Positions 17,863 to 27,457 are shown, numbered from the stretch's first letter. The stretch is 64,000 nucleotides of DNA from Clostridium sp. AM58-1XD (GCF_003464085.1 NZ_QSDR01000005.1:1-64000); one strand, 5' to 3'. Program-made: numbers and translations. Notes: a model not told the origin generated them from the sequence alone.

Positions 17863-18833
17863 TGTCAAAGAGAGAAAAAATCGGGTGGGTTTGCTCTGTA
17901 ATCGTGCTGATTCTTCTGTTCCTGATGTCATCGACCAACCTGCTGATTAAGGAACGGGTACCGGAGATTCTCCCCATATCCGTCATCATACGGGATGACA
18001 GCGACAGCTTTTATCAGAACTTTAAAAAGGGGATGGATCAGGCAGCCAAGGAATATTCCGCCGATGTAAATTTTATCACTCTTTATGAGGATAATGATTC
18101 TCTGCAGCAGCAGATGATGATTAAACGTGAGATCGAGGACGGGGCAAAGGCAATCGTCCTGGCCCCCGTAAATGAACAGGATATCAGAAAAATGGTGGAA
18201 GGAAAGCAGCTGAACCGCCCGGTTGTGATGATCGATTCCCAGCCTGCCGGAGATCTTGCCGTTTCTGATATTTCCATGGATTATTATGAAGCGGGGGAAC
18301 TGGTGGCTGAGGGGCTGATCCGCCATTTGGGGAGAGATATTCCTGTTTACCTGCTGACAAGCGGTCTGGATTATGGTCCGAACCGCCAGGTTTATGAGGG
18401 AGCTACTGCCGTATTGGAAAGAGCGGGGTACGATTACAGCCTGGTGGCAGGCCAGAGTGAAGACACATGCAGGGAACTGATCGAAAGCTTTGTTTACCCG
18501 GAAATGAGACCGTCTGCAATTATCGCGCTGGACGGCGACAGCCTTTCGAAGGCGTCGGAGATTCTGGCGGGGAGCACGGCATATCAGAGAAGTGTTTCAG
18601 GACTGTATGGAATCGGGGCAACGACAGCCGTTTTAAACCGTATGGATGAGGAGATCGTGGACGGGATCGTCGTCTGCAATCAGTATGACGCCGGGTACCT
18701 GAGCATACAGAGGGCTGTGGAGATGATCAACAATCCAGGAAGCAAGAGTACGGAAACTCTGAAAGCAAACTATATAGAAAAAAAGGATTTAAGGGCAAAG
18801 AGGTTTGAAAAGATGCTGTATCCAATTGAGTAA
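17862..18833 (+). CDS. Membrane-anchored sugar-binding protein, RbsB-like family
   Basis: This 323-residue protein has an N-terminal hydrophobic helix (about residues 9-29) without a lipobox cysteine, so it is probably anchored rather than released. It then has a sugar-type periplasmic-binding fold: ISVIIRDDSDSFYQNFKKGMDQA, IVLAPVNEQDIRKMV, PVVMIDSQPAG and SAIIALDGDSLSKAS. It is only distantly like its two neighbours, which belong to another subfamily. Translation is coupled to the kinase. In Clostridia such proteins can act as co-sensors that touch the kinase's extracellular domain, as XylFII does for LytS. That role here is inference. Confidence 0.85.
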   Translation: MSKREKIGWVCSVIVLILLFLMSSTNLLIKERVPEILPISVIIRDDSDSFYQNFKKGMDQAAKEYSADVNFITLYEDNDSLQQQMMIKREIEDGAKAIVLAPVNEQDIRKMVEGKQLNRPVVMIDSQPAGDLAVSDISMDYYEAGELVAEGLIRHLGRDIPVYLLTSGLDYGPNRQVYEGATAVLERAGYDYSLVAGQSEDTCRELIESFVYPEMRPSAIIALDGDSLSKASEILAGSTAYQRSVSGLYGIGATTAVLNRMDEEIVDGIVVCNQYDAGYLSIQRAVEMINNPGSKSTETLKANYIEKKDLRAKRFEKMLYPIE

Positions 18834-18858
18834 CTGGAACGGCAGCGGGAGAGGTAAT

Positions 18859-19908
18859 ATGAAAAAAAAGAGAACATTCGGTGTAACATTACTGGCGGCT
18901 GCAGTATTATGCTGCGTGTGTGCGGTCTTCTTTTTCCATATGAAGGAGGATAAAAAGACAGAGGAAAAGGATGCGGTGCGCATTGGAGTTTCTGTCTATC
19001 GGTGGGATGATACATTTATTTCCAGCCTGAGGGCGGAGCTGGAAGCGATCGCCAAGAATTACGAGAAGGAAACGGGAATTAAAGTGACCATGGACATTTC
19101 AGACGCGAAGGAAAATCAGAATGTGCAGGACAACCAGATCGAGCGATTTATTTCCCTGGGCTGTGATGTACTGTGCGTCAATCCGGTTGACCGTTCGTCG
19201 GCGACCAACATCATTGGCCAGGCCATGGATGCCAACGTTCCTGTGGTGTTTTTCAACAGAGAACCGGTAGAAGAGGATATGAACCGGTGGGACAAGCTGT
19301 ATTATATCGGAGCAGATGCAAAGGAGTCCGCGGTGCTTCAGGGGGAAATTGTAGCGGACTTTTACAGAAATAATCAAGAGCTTCTGGATGAGAACGGGGA
19401 CGGGGTAGTGAAGTATGTCCTTCTGGAGGGGGAGTCGAGCCATCAGGATTCCCTGATCCGGACAGAGTGGTCTGTGCAGACCATAAGAGATGAAGGGGTG
19501 CCGATTGAAAAACTGACGGGAGGCATCGCCAACTGGGACAGAAATCAGGCGTCTGCCCTGATGGAACAGTGGCTGAAAGAATATCCGGATGAGATTGAAC
19601 TGGTGATCTGCAATAACGACGATATGGCCCTGGGGGCGATTGACGCCATTGACAGGGAAGGAATCATGAAAAAAATCTATGTCGTTGGAATTGACGGGAC
19701 ACCGGTAGGAATGGAAGCGCTGGAAGCCGGGAAGCTTTTGGGAACGGTGAATCAGGATATTCACACGTATGCGGACGCGATTTTCCAGTCGGCGGTAGCG
19801 CTGGCATTTGGAGAAAAAGTAGAGGACAGGATAGACATCCAGGATGGACGGTACTATCGCTGCCCTCAAAAAGCACTCACTTCTTTTCAGCAGTCCTCGA
19901 AGCCATAG
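18859..19908 (+). CDS. Sugar-binding protein, galactose/glucose-binding (MglB-like) family
   Basis: This 349-residue protein has an N-terminal basic and hydrophobic segment (MKKKRTFGVTLLAAAVLCC, continuing to FFFHMKED). It then has the same fold as the protein at 15068: RIGVSVYRWDDTFISSL, VLCVNPVDRSSATNI, VPVVFFNREPVEEDMNRWD, ICNNDDMALGAIDAI and VGIDGTPVGMEAL. The start at 18859 follows GAGAGG. An in-frame upstream ATG at 18805 lies inside the previous gene. Its last 22 bases overlap, tail to tail, the minus-strand gene at 19887. Confidence 0.87.
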   Translation: MKKKRTFGVTLLAAAVLCCVCAVFFFHMKEDKKTEEKDAVRIGVSVYRWDDTFISSLRAELEAIAKNYEKETGIKVTMDISDAKENQNVQDNQIERFISLGCDVLCVNPVDRSSATNIIGQAMDANVPVVFFNREPVEEDMNRWDKLYYIGADAKESAVLQGEIVADFYRNNQELLDENGDGVVKYVLLEGESSHQDSLIRTEWSVQTIRDEGVPIEKLTGGIANWDRNQASALMEQWLKEYPDEIELVICNNDDMALGAIDAIDREGIMKKIYVVGIDGTPVGMEALEAGKLLGTVNQDIHTYADAIFQSAVALAFGEKVEDRIDIQDGRYYRCPQKALTSFQQSSKP

Positions 19909-20744
19909 GGATGGAAGCTGCCTTCTTTGTAGCGGACGTAGAAATAATTGATTTCCGCCCCGACAAAGAGAATACAGATGCAGAAGTACAGCCACAACAT
20001 AAGGAGTACGATTGCAGTCAGACTTCCGTAAGTGTAGGAGAAACGGCTGAAATGATTAAAGTAGATTGAGAAACCAAAAGAAAACAGGATCCAGCCCAGG
20101 CTGGAAAATACAGCTCCAGGCAACTGGAGCTTTAACTTTAGCTTTTTTCTCGGAAGAATCGCGTAGAGGCTGGTAAATGAAGTAATCAGAATAGCTACAG
20201 CGAGCAACGTGCGCAAATTTAATATATTCTGTGTAATCTCGGAAATAATCGGAATCGTATGAGCGATAAAGTTCTGTATGGCCGAGCCGAAAACGAGCAG
20301 CAAAAGGGACATGATACACATGATCAGAAATATAAATGTATATCCCGTACAGATTAAGCGTGACATGATATAGCCTCGCTTTTCCTGAGGACCCCAGATT
20401 CTGTTCAGCGCCCGTTCCATGCTCATCATACCTTTAGAGGCCGACCAGAGGGCGGTCAGTATGGTGATCCACAGGATCACGCCGGGAGAGTGGATATAGA
20501 GGTCCGAGATGGCGTTCTCAAGGAGAGGGCGCGACTTATTGATATTCGGAATCAGGGCGGCCAGGACCGTTATCAGCATATCGGCTGATAGATGGGGGAC
20601 AAACTGAACAAGAGTCATCAGTACCATGATAAAAGGAAAAAATGACAGCACGATAAAAAAAGATGCCTGAGCCGCGTAAACGGTCATCTCGTCTTTAATG
20701 AATTTATCTGAAATTCGTTTGCATACAAGAATAAAAGGAATCAT
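19887..20744 (-). CDS. YihY/BrkB family membrane protein
   Basis: This 285-residue polytopic membrane protein matches the YihY family (once called ribonuclease BN or BrkB). It opens with KRISDKFIKDEMTVYAAQASFFIVLSFFPFIMVL and contains ALWSASKGMMSMERALNRIWG and SYTYGSLTAIVLLMLWLYFCICILFVGAEINY, with about six membrane helices. Its physiological function is unknown and it is not a ribonuclease. It is transcribed alone, and its 3' end overlaps the sugar-binding-protein gene by 22 bases. Confidence 0.92.
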   Translation of the reverse strand: MIPFILVCKRISDKFIKDEMTVYAAQASFFIVLSFFPFIMVLMTLVQFVPHLSADMLITVLAALIPNINKSRPLLENAISDLYIHSPGVILWITILTALWSASKGMMSMERALNRIWGPQEKRGYIMSRLICTGYTFIFLIMCIMSLLLLVFGSAIQNFIAHTIPIISEITQNILNLRTLLAVAILITSFTSLYAILPRKKLKLKLQLPGAVFSSLGWILFSFGFSIYFNHFSRFSYTYGSLTAIVLLMLWLYFCICILFVGAEINYFYVRYKEGSFHPYGFEDC

Positions 20745-20885
20745 GGAGGAAAGCCCTTTCTATTAGCGTAATATCACAACCGGACAGTCTGGTACAGCCT
20801 GGTACAGCCTCCCTTCTGAAATGTAGAGCGCGGGACTGTTATATTGTATTATACTATCATTTCGGGAAAAAAATAGCAACAATAC

Positions 20886-20914
20886 TTGTAGAGGCGGTAC
20901 TTTTTTAGTATAAT
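20886..20914 (+). promoter_or_regulatory. Candidate promoter of the ABC exporter operon
   Basis: TTGTAG at 20886-20891 and TATAAT at 20909-20914 are 17 bases apart in the 277-base gap between the divergent yihY and ABC genes. A minus-strand TATAAT (20845-20850 region) probably serves yihY but has no good -35 partner. Nothing else recognisable lies in this gap. Confidence 0.55.
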
Positions 20915-21021
20915 GTGCTGTGACTGTTCGACCTGCATATGACATTACTGTTTATAGAGTAAACAATAATATAATGTATGGTAAATCTTAAAATATATAC
21001 AGAAACTGCGGAGGATGAAGG

Positions 21022-22761
21022 ATGAAGAAATTGCTGAAATATCTGAAAGAATATAAACTGGAAAGTGTCCTTGGCCCGCTGTTTAAGATGCTGGAGGCCA
21101 CCTTTGAGCTGTTTATCCCGCTTGTGGTGGCGAAAATCATCGATGTGGGTATTAAAAACCAGGATGGTGGTTACATCCTGAAAATGGGTGGAATATTAAT
21201 TCTTCTGGGGATCGTAGGGCTTGCCGCGTCTCTGACGGCTCAGTATTTCAGCGCCAAGGCGGCAGTTGGATTTTCCACCGCCCTTCGAAACGATCTGTTT
21301 GCCCATATCAACAGCCTGTCCTATACGGAATTAGACAGGATGGGAACCTCAACCCTGATTACCAGAATGACCAGCGACGTCAATCAGGTGCAAACGGGAC
21401 TAAACCTGTTTCTGCGCCTGTTTCTGCGTTCGCCGTTCATCGTATTCGGCGCGATGATCATGGCTTTTACGGTCGACGTAAAAGCTGCGTTTACATTTGT
21501 CGTTGTCATACCCGTACTTTCCGTCGTCGTATTCGGTATCATGCTGATCAGCATGCCGCTGTATAAAAAGGTACAGAGGCAGCTGGACAAGGTTATGCTG
21601 ACGACGAAGGAGAATCTGGAGGGAGTCCGTGTCATCCGCGCCTTTAACAGACAGGAAGATGAAATCAGGCGGTTTGAAGAAGAGAACAATACCCTTGTAA
21701 AAATACAGGTGTTTGTGGGAAAGATTTCGGCTCTCATGAACCCCCTGACGTACGTTATCATCAACGCAGGCATTCTGGTTCTCGTGTGGATTGCAGGCGA
21801 TCAGGTGAATAAGGGGATCATCAGTCAGGGTGAAACTGTGGCGCTTTGGAACTATATGTCCCAGATCCTTGTGGAACTGATCAAGCTGGCCAATCTGATT
21901 ATCAATATTTCAAAAGCGCTGGCCTGTGCAAACCGCGTACAGAAGGTATTTGAAGAGAAGACGAGCATTGAGGAAAAAGCGGGGAGAACTGCGGGCGCGG
22001 AAGTTTCAGACGGCAAAGAATACAAGGTGGAATTTGACGATATCCGTTTCTATTATGACGGCTCAAAGGAGCCGGAGCTTTCCGGAATATCCGTAAAGGC
22101 CAGAAAAGGCGAGACCATCGGTATTATCGGCGGTACGGGCTCCGGAAAATCCTCTCTTGTCAATCTGATCCCGCGTTTTTACGACGTTAGAGAGGGAGCG
22201 GTCAAGGTGGACGGAACGGATGTAAAAGATTACGCACTGAGGGAACTGAGAAATAAAATCGGCGTCGTTCCACAGAGAGCGGTGCTGTTTGCGGGAACGC
22301 TCCGCGACAACATGAAATGGGGCAGGGAAGACGCTACGGACGAAGAAATATACCGGGCTCTGGACATTGCCCAGGCCAGAGAATTTGTGGACGGTAAGGG
22401 CGACGGGCTGGAACTGGCTATTACCCAGGAGGGAAAGAACCTTTCCGGAGGACAGAAGCAGAGACTCACGATCGCCAGAGCGCTTGTGAGGCAGCCGGAA
22501 ATTCTAATCATGGATGACAGCGCGTCGGCGCTTGATTTCGCTACGGATGCGAGGCTGAGAAAGGCGATCCGGGAAGGTACGGAGGATATGACGGTTTTCA
22601 TCGTATCTCAAAGGGCCACGACGATTAAGAACGCGGACAAAATCATCGTACTGGACGACGGCATGATGGCCGGCTGCGGCACCCATAAGGAACTTCTCAA
22701 AAACTGTGAGGTTTACCGGGAAATCTGTCTGTCTCAGCTTTCAAAAGAGGAGGTGCAGTAG
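21022..22761 (+). CDS. ABC exporter half-transporter, degenerate-site subunit
   Basis: This 579-residue protein has an N-terminal six-helix exporter membrane domain and a C-terminal nucleotide-binding domain with Walker A (GGTGSGKSSL, near residue 373) and an intact signature NLSGGQKQRL. The Walker B ends ILIMDDSASALD, with aspartate in place of the catalytic glutamate. The switch histidine is replaced by glutamine (IVSQRATTI). This is the pattern of the non-hydrolysing subunit of heterodimeric exporters such as TM287/288 and BmrCD. The partner is the next gene, one base downstream. Substrate unknown; drug or peptide export is likely. Confidence 0.93.
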   Translation: MKKLLKYLKEYKLESVLGPLFKMLEATFELFIPLVVAKIIDVGIKNQDGGYILKMGGILILLGIVGLAASLTAQYFSAKAAVGFSTALRNDLFAHINSLSYTELDRMGTSTLITRMTSDVNQVQTGLNLFLRLFLRSPFIVFGAMIMAFTVDVKAAFTFVVVIPVLSVVVFGIMLISMPLYKKVQRQLDKVMLTTKENLEGVRVIRAFNRQEDEIRRFEEENNTLVKIQVFVGKISALMNPLTYVIINAGILVLVWIAGDQVNKGIISQGETVALWNYMSQILVELIKLANLIINISKALACANRVQKVFEEKTSIEEKAGRTAGAEVSDGKEYKVEFDDIRFYYDGSKEPELSGISVKARKGETIGIIGGTGSGKSSLVNLIPRFYDVREGAVKVDGTDVKDYALRELRNKIGVVPQRAVLFAGTLRDNMKWGREDATDEEIYRALDIAQAREFVDGKGDGLELAITQEGKNLSGGQKQRLTIARALVRQPEILIMDDSASALDFATDARLRKAIREGTEDMTVFIVSQRATTIKNADKIIVLDDGMMAGCGTHKELLKNCEVYREICLSQLSKEEVQ

Positions 22762-22762
22762 G

Positions 22763-24522
22763 ATGAAAAGAGTAAAAATAGATGATAAGCAGAAAACAAC
22801 CTTAAAGCGCATCCTTTCTTATATCAGTCAATATAAAATATGGGTGATCTTTTCACTGATCCTGGCAATGGTTACGGTAGCGACCACGCTTTATGCGCCG
22901 ATTCTCGTCGGACAGGGAATCGACCTGATTGTCGGACAGGGAAATGTGGATTTTGCAGGACTGCTTGTAATACTGAAGAAGATTGCAGTTATCATCTGCA
23001 TCACCGGAATCTCCCAGTGGATTATGAACCATATCAACAATAAGATCACTTACCGCGTCGTAATGGACATCCGAACGAAGGCATTCAACCACCTGGAAGT
23101 GCTGCCGTTAAAATATGTGGATTCCCATCAGCATGGAGATATTCTGAGCAGAATCATCGCTGATATCGACCAGTTTTCCGAAGGCCTTCTGATGGGCTTT
23201 ACCCAGCTGTTTACAGGCGTTATGACCATACTGGGAACGCTGGGCTTCATGCTTTCCGTCAATCCGTTTATCACTGCCGTCGTCGTCGTCCTCACGCCGG
23301 TTTCTCTCCTCGTGGCCAGTTTTATTGCCAAGAGGACATTTACCATGTTCCGCCTTCAGTCGCAGACAAGAGGGGAACTGACGGCTCTCGTGGACGAGAT
23401 GCTGGGAACCAGAAGGTGGTGCAGGCGTTCGGCCATGAAGGAAAAGCCCAGGAACGGTTTGAAGAGATCAATGCCAGGCTTCAGAAATACAGCCTGCGGG
23501 CTATTTTCTTTTCGTCCATAACCAATCCGGCCACCCGTTTTGTAAACGGGCTTGTGTATGCCAGCGTAGGCGTAGCCGGAGCTTTTGCGGCGGTGAGAGG
23601 ACTGATTACCGTCGGGCAGCTTTCGGCGTTTTTGAGCTACGCCAACCAGTATACAAAGCCATTTAATGAAATTTCCGGAGTCGTTACGGAGCTGCAGAAC
23701 GCACTTGCCTCCGCAGCCCGTGTCTTTGAACTGATTGATGAGGAAACGATTCTGAAGGAAGAGCCGGATGCAAAAGAACTGGAAAATATAAAAGGGCAGG
23801 TAGAACTGAACGATGTCTGCTTTTCCTACAATCCGGATGTAAAGCTGATCGAACATCTGAATCTCTCTGTTAAACCGGGACAGAGAATTGCGATCGTCGG
23901 TCCGACCGGCTGCGGAAAGAGCACGGTAATCAACCTCCTCATGCGGTTCTATGACGTGGACAGGGGAAGTATTTTTGTGGATGGTGTGGATGTGCGCAGC
24001 ATGACAAGAAAGAGCCTTAGGACGAATTACGGCATGGTTCTTCAGGAAACATGGCTGAAATCCGGCACGATCAGGGAAAATATCGCCTATGGACGCCCGG
24101 AGGCTTCCGAAGAAGAGATCATTGCAGCCGCAAAGCAGTCCCATGCCCACAGTTTCATTAAACGTATGCCTCAGGGATATGATACCATGATTTCAGAGGA
24201 CGGCGGGAATCTGTCCCAGGGACAGAAGCAGCTGCTGTGTATTACCCGTGTCATGCTGTGCCTTCCGCCTATGCTGATTCTGGATGAAGCTACATCATCT
24301 ATCGATACGATGACAGAAGTCAGGATCCAGAAGGCATTCGCCAAGATGATGGAAGGACGTACCAGCTTTATCGTTGCACACCGGCTTTCTACCATAAAAG
24401 AGGCGGACCTGATTCTCGTAATGAAGGACGGCCGGATTATCGAGCAGGGAAATCACGAGGAACTTCTGGAGAAGAAGGGATTCTATGCAGACCTGTACAA
24501 CAGCCAGTTTGCGGTTGTATAG
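22763..24522 (+). CDS. ABC exporter half-transporter, catalytic subunit (frameshift)
   Basis: The partner subunit, about 586 residues once repaired. The membrane domain starts LKRILSYISQYKIWVIFSLILAM. The nucleotide-binding domain has Walker A GPTGCGKSTVINLL, Walker B MLILDEATSSID with the catalytic glutamate, and switch histidine IVAHRLSTI, but an altered signature NLSQGQKQLL. Together with its neighbour this gives one active and one degenerate ATP site. The frame breaks near 23410: GAACC should be GAAACC, after which the sequence continues VVQAFGHEGKAQERF. The start at 22763 follows an AGGAGG-type site overlapping the upstream stop. Confidence 0.9.
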
Positions 24523-24569
24523 TGGGGACGAAGGTCCAGTATATGAAAAAGGGGAAAAAGGGTATGAAG

Positions 24570-25886
24570 ATGAAGAATAAACTTATTACGATTTTGGCTG
24601 CAGCAGCAGTGGCAGGGATGATGGGGAGTTGTGGCACCAAAGCAAAAGAGGCGGACAGGGAGGCAGCTCAGGTAAGCGAGGAGCAGCCGACCGAGGAAGA
24701 GGACGGCAGCGAAGAGACAGAAGATGAAAGTGAATCAGTGAATACCACAGAGACAGAGCAGCCGTCTGCCGGACCGGAAGAGACGGAAAGTGAAGGCGGA
24801 GTCTACGATAAATTTATAAGCGATCAACTGATCCCCCGCCTTAGTACGGCCGACAACCGCACCTTTCAGTATGGCTTTGAAGCCAATTACTATGACAGCA
24901 GCTACTGGTATGCCGCTCCCATGACTGCACAGCTGTCTGACGGCATTATCAGCACATGCCAGAGGGATCTGGATGGAGACGGGAATGCAGAGCTCCTCGT
25001 GATTTATCTGGAGGGAAGCCTGGGAACCGGCAATGGAAAAAACAACATCTGTCTGGATGTGTACAGCAACATGGGCCAGAAAAAGATCATGAGAACAGGA
25101 AGCATTTCTTTCGCAGACTGTTTTTCAGGATATAACGGGGAAAACTATATGGTCGGCCTGAAAACCATAGGGAATCAGGCTCTTATTTATATGGCCGGAG
25201 GAGGCCACGTATGGACCTGGGCAGACGGCACATCGCCGCAGATCAGGCTTTATCAGTATAACGGTGGCTTAACGGAAATTTATAACGTTAGTACGGAAGG
25301 CTCTGACGATTCATGGATGGAAGGATGGCAGAGAGACTTGCGTTCCTTTGGATTCGACATCGTAGACAATCAGTGGGGGTATTGGGATGAATACTATCTG
25401 ACAGGAGAAACGAATTTTGAAATGCTTCTGTTTGGGGAGTGCAGCACAGTGGTAAATGAAGATGAAATGTACGGGTCGTCTGATCCGAACGGAGCACAGA
25501 AGTATCTGCTGGAACGCGGCGTGATCCGGGGAAGTCTGGTCGGACAGAGCGGCGGTACTGCGAGCAGTGCTTCCGGTACAACGGAGGCTTTCGGAAGCGG
25601 GAACAGCGGAGCTGCCGCCGCATCTTCTGGAGACTACATTCTTCCTCAGAGCAGCAGTACGTATCTGACGCCGGCCGACCTTTCCGGATTGACAAGAGAA
25701 CAGATCTCTCTGGCAAGGAACGAAATCTATGCAAGGCATGGAAGAAAATTTCAGAAGCAGGAGCTTCAGGATTACTTTAACAGCAAGCCATGGTATATGG
25801 GGACAATCGAACCGGGCAATTTCAGCGAAGATATGCTGAATGAGTTTGAAAGGGCGAATGTGAAGCTGATTAAGGGGATGGAATAG
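24570..25886 (+). CDS. Lipoprotein with C-terminal YARHG domain
   Basis: This protein of about 438 residues has a lipoprotein signal (MKNKLITILAAAAVAGMMGSC), then an acidic, low-complexity Glu/Ser/Thr linker to about residue 80. A globular part of unknown type includes RDLDGDGNAELLVIYLEG. The C-terminus (LTREQISLARNEIYARHGRKF to the end) is a YARHG domain, an extracellular domain named after that motif. Start 24570 has AAAGGG seven bases upstream; earlier in-frame ATGs at 24543 and 24564 are worse placed. It follows the exporter closely and may be co-transcribed. Function unknown. Confidence 0.82.
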   Translation: MKNKLITILAAAAVAGMMGSCGTKAKEADREAAQVSEEQPTEEEDGSEETEDESESVNTTETEQPSAGPEETESEGGVYDKFISDQLIPRLSTADNRTFQYGFEANYYDSSYWYAAPMTAQLSDGIISTCQRDLDGDGNAELLVIYLEGSLGTGNGKNNICLDVYSNMGQKKIMRTGSISFADCFSGYNGENYMVGLKTIGNQALIYMAGGGHVWTWADGTSPQIRLYQYNGGLTEIYNVSTEGSDDSWMEGWQRDLRSFGFDIVDNQWGYWDEYYLTGETNFEMLLFGECSTVVNEDEMYGSSDPNGAQKYLLERGVIRGSLVGQSGGTASSASGTTEAFGSGNSGAAAASSGDYILPQSSSTYLTPADLSGLTREQISLARNEIYARHGRKFQKQELQDYFNSKPWYMGTIEPGNFSEDMLNEFERANVKLIKGME

Positions 25887-25905
25887 AGGCTGAAGAAAAA
25901 ATTAT

Positions 25906-25951
25906 TTGACACGAAATAAGATTGTATGATATAATAAAACCTGTATACAAG
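25906..25951 (+). promoter_or_regulatory. gntR promoter with overlapping operator
   Basis: TTGACA at 25906-25911 and TATAAT at 25930-25935 are 18 bases apart. Directly behind, at 25940-25951, is CCTGTATACAAG, whose exact reverse complement occurs before the RraA operon at 26689-26700. The position, at or just after the transcription start, fits repression, probably by the GntR protein itself. Confidence 0.65.
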
Positions 25952-25979
25952 CGGTATATCGGAAAGCAGAGGGAAGGCC

Positions 25980-26618
25980 TTGAAAGAGAGCAAAGCTGAC
26001 ATTGCATATGGAAAAATTAAAGAAGAATTATTGTCTTATGAAGGGGAAGGACAGGATATGCTGTCTGAAAGCTATTTTGTACAAAAGCTGAATATCAGCC
26101 GGACTCCCATACGCGCCGCTTTACAGAGGCTGCAGAAGGAAAAGCTGATTCGTATCGTACCGAATCAGGGAATAGTGATACAGACACCAACATTGCAGGA
26201 GACATTTCAGCTGTATGAGCATAGAATGGTAGTAGAACGCTATCTGGTGCAGAAGTCTTTCCGTATATCAGAAAAAGAAGACTTTTCGAAGGCAGAAGAT
26301 ATTTTGAACAGACAGAGGCGGGCAGTTGAAGCAGGGGATGTTATTAATTACTTAAATCTGGACCCGGACTTTCACAGTGCGCTGCATATGAATTATAATA
26401 ACCAGTTCATGGAGGATACACTGCAGTCATTTCGAGACAGAACATGTTTCATTCGTTACCGGTCTGCATGCGCGCCTTTTCGAATGAAACAGGTAGTATC
26501 TGAGCATCAGGAAATATTGGAGTTACTGAAAAAGAGAAATATCGATGGAGCGGTGGAGCTTCTGGATCGTCATAATACCCATGTGATCAGAAGTATGACA
26601 GATCAGCTATATATTTAA
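25980..26618 (+). CDS. GntR family regulator, FCD-domain (FadR-like) type
   Basis: This 212-residue regulator has an N-terminal winged helix-turn-helix (LSESYFVQKLNISRTPIRAALQRLQKEKLIRIVPNQG) and an all-helical C-terminal FCD ligand domain with the family's usual DPDFHSALH and VSEHQEILELL histidine segments. FCD regulators commonly sense carboxylic acids and control the neighbouring catabolic operon. The start is a TTG at 25980 next to a GGGAAGG. No better ATG exists before the DNA-binding domain. It lies upstream of the RraA-ferredoxin-TctCBA operon and is very likely its repressor, given the shared operator. Confidence 0.9.
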   Translation: MKESKADIAYGKIKEELLSYEGEGQDMLSESYFVQKLNISRTPIRAALQRLQKEKLIRIVPNQGIVIQTPTLQETFQLYEHRMVVERYLVQKSFRISEKEDFSKAEDILNRQRRAVEAGDVINYLNLDPDFHSALHMNYNNQFMEDTLQSFRDRTCFIRYRSACAPFRMKQVVSEHQEILELLKKRNIDGAVELLDRHNTHVIRSMTDQLYI

Positions 26619-26688
26619 AATATATTACGGATTTATGTAATCGTAGAGGAAGTTATGGTTTGTATAAATCCGTTTTTATTTACTCCAA

Positions 26689-26720
26689 CTTGTATACAGG
26701 TTGAGTATCGGAAGTATACT
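26689..26720 (+). promoter_or_regulatory. Operator and promoter region of the RraA-TctCBA operon
   Basis: CTTGTATACAGG at 26689-26700 is the reverse complement of the site before gntR. Both sites are followed at similar distance by a TATCGGAA stretch. TTGTAT inside it and TATACT at 26715-26720 could act as -35 and -10 with a long 19-base spacer, so a bound repressor would cover the promoter. Confidence 0.55.
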
Positions 26721-26784
26721 GAAAATGTAAAATAATGGAAGGGGGATTTGAGGTAATCAGAGTTAAAATGGAGGGGATGAAGAG

Positions 26785-27441
26785 ATGATGGATGAATATG
26801 TAAAACAGTTAAGCAGGCTGGAGACAGGAGTCATTACAGATTCCATGAGACTTCTTGGGATTGACGGATGGATGGAAAGCATGCATCCAGTGAACCAGGA
26901 ATCGCGAATTTGCGGGCGGGCATTCACAATGGCTTATACGCTGGAAACGGATGCTGGAGAAGCACAGAGTTACAGCTATTACCAGTTGCTGGATGAGATT
27001 ACACCAGGTGATGTAATCGTATTGGCTGCCAATAATTGTCCTTATGCTATTTTTGGGGAAAACATGCAGCATGCCAGCAGACAGATGGGGAGCGCAGGGA
27101 TCATTCTGGATGGAAAGAACAGGGACACGACGGTAATCAGAAATTATGGGCAGCCTGTATTTTCCCGTGGACAGGAAATACGGTTTATGCCAGGTAATTT
27201 TAAGATTACTGCCTATCAGACGCAGGTGAACTGTGCCGGTGTTGTTGTAAGGCCGGGGGATTACATTACAGGAGACGCAGACGGGGTAATTGTGATACCA
27301 AAAGGAAGAATCAGAGATGTTCTTTATCAGGCGGAACGAATTGCAGTTCTGGAATTGTCCATGGAGGAAGCGATCAACAGTGGTAAGACAATGAAGGAAT
27401 GTGCAGGAATCGTTGCCCAGAAAGGCGATAAGCGTATATAG
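26785..27441 (+). CDS. RraA/HMG-aldolase family protein
   Basis: This 218-residue protein belongs to the RraA family, whose enzymes include 4-hydroxy-4-methyl-2-oxoglutarate aldolase and oxaloacetate decarboxylase. Family marks are LETGVITDSMRLLGI at the N-terminus, ITPGDVIVLAA, GSAGIILDGKNRDTTVIR with the catalytic Asp/Arg pair in DGKNRD, and GDYITGDADGVIVIPK. Classical members act on C4-C6 oxo-acids, which fits the tricarboxylate-type transporter in the operon. The exact substrate cannot be read. Start 26785 is eight bases after GGAGGGG. Confidence 0.88.
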   Translation: MMDEYVKQLSRLETGVITDSMRLLGIDGWMESMHPVNQESRICGRAFTMAYTLETDAGEAQSYSYYQLLDEITPGDVIVLAANNCPYAIFGENMQHASRQMGSAGIILDGKNRDTTVIRNYGQPVFSRGQEIRFMPGNFKITAYQTQVNCAGVVVRPGDYITGDADGVIVIPKGRIRDVLYQAERIAVLELSMEEAINSGKTMKECAGIVAQKGDKRI

Positions 27442-27457
27442 TTTAAGGAGGAGAAGG

